This document shows positions 4,863-5,749 of a stretch of DNA of 5,749 nt, in pieces. A program made the translations under genes and the position numbers. The notes under the pieces are model-generated. The model ran no database searches, had not been told where the DNA came from, and worked only from the letters and a program-made list of their open reading frames with translations. The stretch's first letter is position 1; the number at the start of each line of letters is the position of its first letter. The DNA is from Betaproteobacteria bacterium (GTDB taxonomy: Bacteria; Pseudomonadota; Gammaproteobacteria; Burkholderiales; Burkholderiaceae_C), in contig VBCQ01000154.1 in the NCBI GenBank assembly GCA_005882155.1, positions 1 through 5,749 of the forward strand, read 5' to 3'.

Positions 4863-5749
4863 ACGCGCCGCTGTTGCAGGTCGAGGGCCTCGTGAAGCAC
4901 TTCCCGGTGCGGCGCGGATTTCTCGGCCGCGCGAGCGGTGCCGTGCGTGCGGTCGACGGCGTCGACTTCACGCTCGCTGCCGGCGAGACGCTCGGCGTCG
5001 TCGGCGAATCGGGCTGCGGCAAGTCGACGCTCGGCCGACTCGTGCTGCGCCTGATCGAGCCGACGGCAGGCCGCATTCGCTTCGACGGGCAAGACATCGG
5101 CGAGCTCGATGCGCGCGCGATGCGCTCGCAACGGCGCGCGATGCAGATCATTTTCCAGGACCCGTATTCGTCGCTGAACCCGCGCATGACGGTCGGCCAG
5201 ACGCTCGCCGAGCCGCTTGCATTGCATGGGCTGCACGCGGGCCGCGAGCGCGCGCGCGTGGCCGAGCTGCTCGCCACCGTCGGCCTCGCAAGCTCTTACG
5301 CGCAGCGCTATCCGCACGAGTTCTCCGGCGGGCAGCGCCAGCGCATCGGCATCGCGCGCGCACTCGCGGTCGAGCCGCGGCTCATCGTCTGCGACGAAGC
5401 GGTGTCGGCGCTCGATGTGTCGGTGCAGGCGCAGGTCGTCAACCTGCTGCAGGACCTGCAGCAGCGTCTGGGTCTCGCCTACATCTTCATTGCGCACGAC
5501 CTCGCGGTCGTCAAGCACATCGCGAGCCGCATCGCGGTGATGTACCTTGGGCAAATCGTCGAGATCACCGACAAACGCTCGCTGTTCGCCGCGCCCCGGC
5601 ATCCGTACACCCAGGCCTTGTTGTCGGCGATTCCGGTGCCGGAGCCGGGCATCGAGCGCCAACGCATGCTGTTGCCCGGCGACGTGCCGAGTCCGATTGC
5701 GCCGCCGCCGGGCTGCCGCTTTCACACCCGCTGCCCGCATGCGCGCGAG
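4859..5749 (+). CDS. dppF: Peptide ABC importer ATP-binding protein, DppF/OppF type (3' end beyond window)
   Basis: This is the second ATPase of the importer, expected to form a heterodimer with the DppD-type subunit. It is open at the window edge: 297 codons are present and family members usually have about 320-340, so only the C-terminal tail is missing. The N-terminus has the F-type layout LLQVEGLVKHFPVRRGFLGR. Walker A is GESGCGKST (49-57), the Q-loop is Q100 (IIFQDPYSSLNPRM), the signature is FSGGQ (155-159), Walker B is LIVCDE (175-180) and the switch histidine is H213. The oligopeptide C-terminal domain begins near HPYTQALLSAIP (248-259), with C286 and C292 before the cut. The helical domain is normal length: 55 residues from Q-loop to signature, against 69 in the partner. 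The ATG overlaps the dppD TGA (ATGA), and there is no good Shine-Dalgarno, so translation is probably coupled. Confidence 0.93.
   Translation, partial: MNAPLLQVEGLVKHFPVRRGFLGRASGAVRAVDGVDFTLAAGETLGVVGESGCGKSTLGRLVLRLIEPTAGRIRFDGQDIGELDARAMRSQRRAMQIIFQDPYSSLNPRMTVGQTLAEPLALHGLHAGRERARVAELLATVGLASSYAQRYPHEFSGGQRQRIGIARALAVEPRLIVCDEAVSALDVSVQAQVVNLLQDLQQRLGLAYIFIAHDLAVVKHIASRIAVMYLGQIVEITDKRSLFAAPRHPYTQALLSAIPVPEPGIERQRMLLPGDVPSPIAPPPGCRFHTRCPHARE

Noticed and set aside
4694..5740. Long minus-strand open frame of 348 codons opposite dppF
   Set aside because: Antisense shadow; the plus strand encodes all ABC motifs here and the reverse product resembles no family.

Overview
The window is high-G+C DNA (about two thirds G+C by eye, codon third positions almost all G or C). 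Gene content and dispersed palindromic repeats suggest a betaproteobacterium, most likely Burkholderiales (Comamonadaceae or the Rubrivivax/Leptothrix/Methylibium group). This placement is inference: there is no rRNA or other marker gene here. I found no tRNA, rRNA, CRISPR array, transposase or phage gene.

Left half (54-2406, minus strand): a two-gene operon in the order exeA/gspA then gspB, the genes 4 nt apart. The first encodes a membrane-anchored AAA+ ATPase with a C-terminal peptidoglycan-binding domain; the second encodes a single-pass inner-membrane protein with a periplasmic GspB domain. In type II secretion such a pair helps the secretin cross the peptidoglycan and assemble in the outer membrane. 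A REP-like palindrome (15-38) lies just past the gspB stop codon.

Middle (2407-2490): an 84-bp divergent intergenic region with three overlapping, mutually exclusive inverted repeats. It must hold the promoters for exeA (leftward) and for the rightward genes.

Right half (2491-5749, plus strand): a secreted CAP/SCP-domain protein, then a DUF1028 (Ntn-hydrolase-like) protein, then the two ATPase subunits of a Dpp/Opp-type peptide ABC importer. The second ATPase gene is cut by the window end. Permease and solute-binding genes are not in the window. DUF1028, a 27-codon ORF, dppD and dppF are chained by successive ATGA stop/start overlaps, so they are probably translationally coupled.

Two small rearrangements stand out. 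First, about 70 bp rich in stem-loops, flanked by a perfect 10-bp direct repeat, sits exactly at the DUF1028/dppD start-stop overlap. It looks like a short repeat element that inserted there while keeping the coupling, by creating a 27-codon linker ORF. Second, dppD carries a perfect 33-bp in-frame tandem duplication (11 residues) just before the ABC signature motif, which looks very recent. I saw no clearly new multi-gene system; these local events are the most unusual content.
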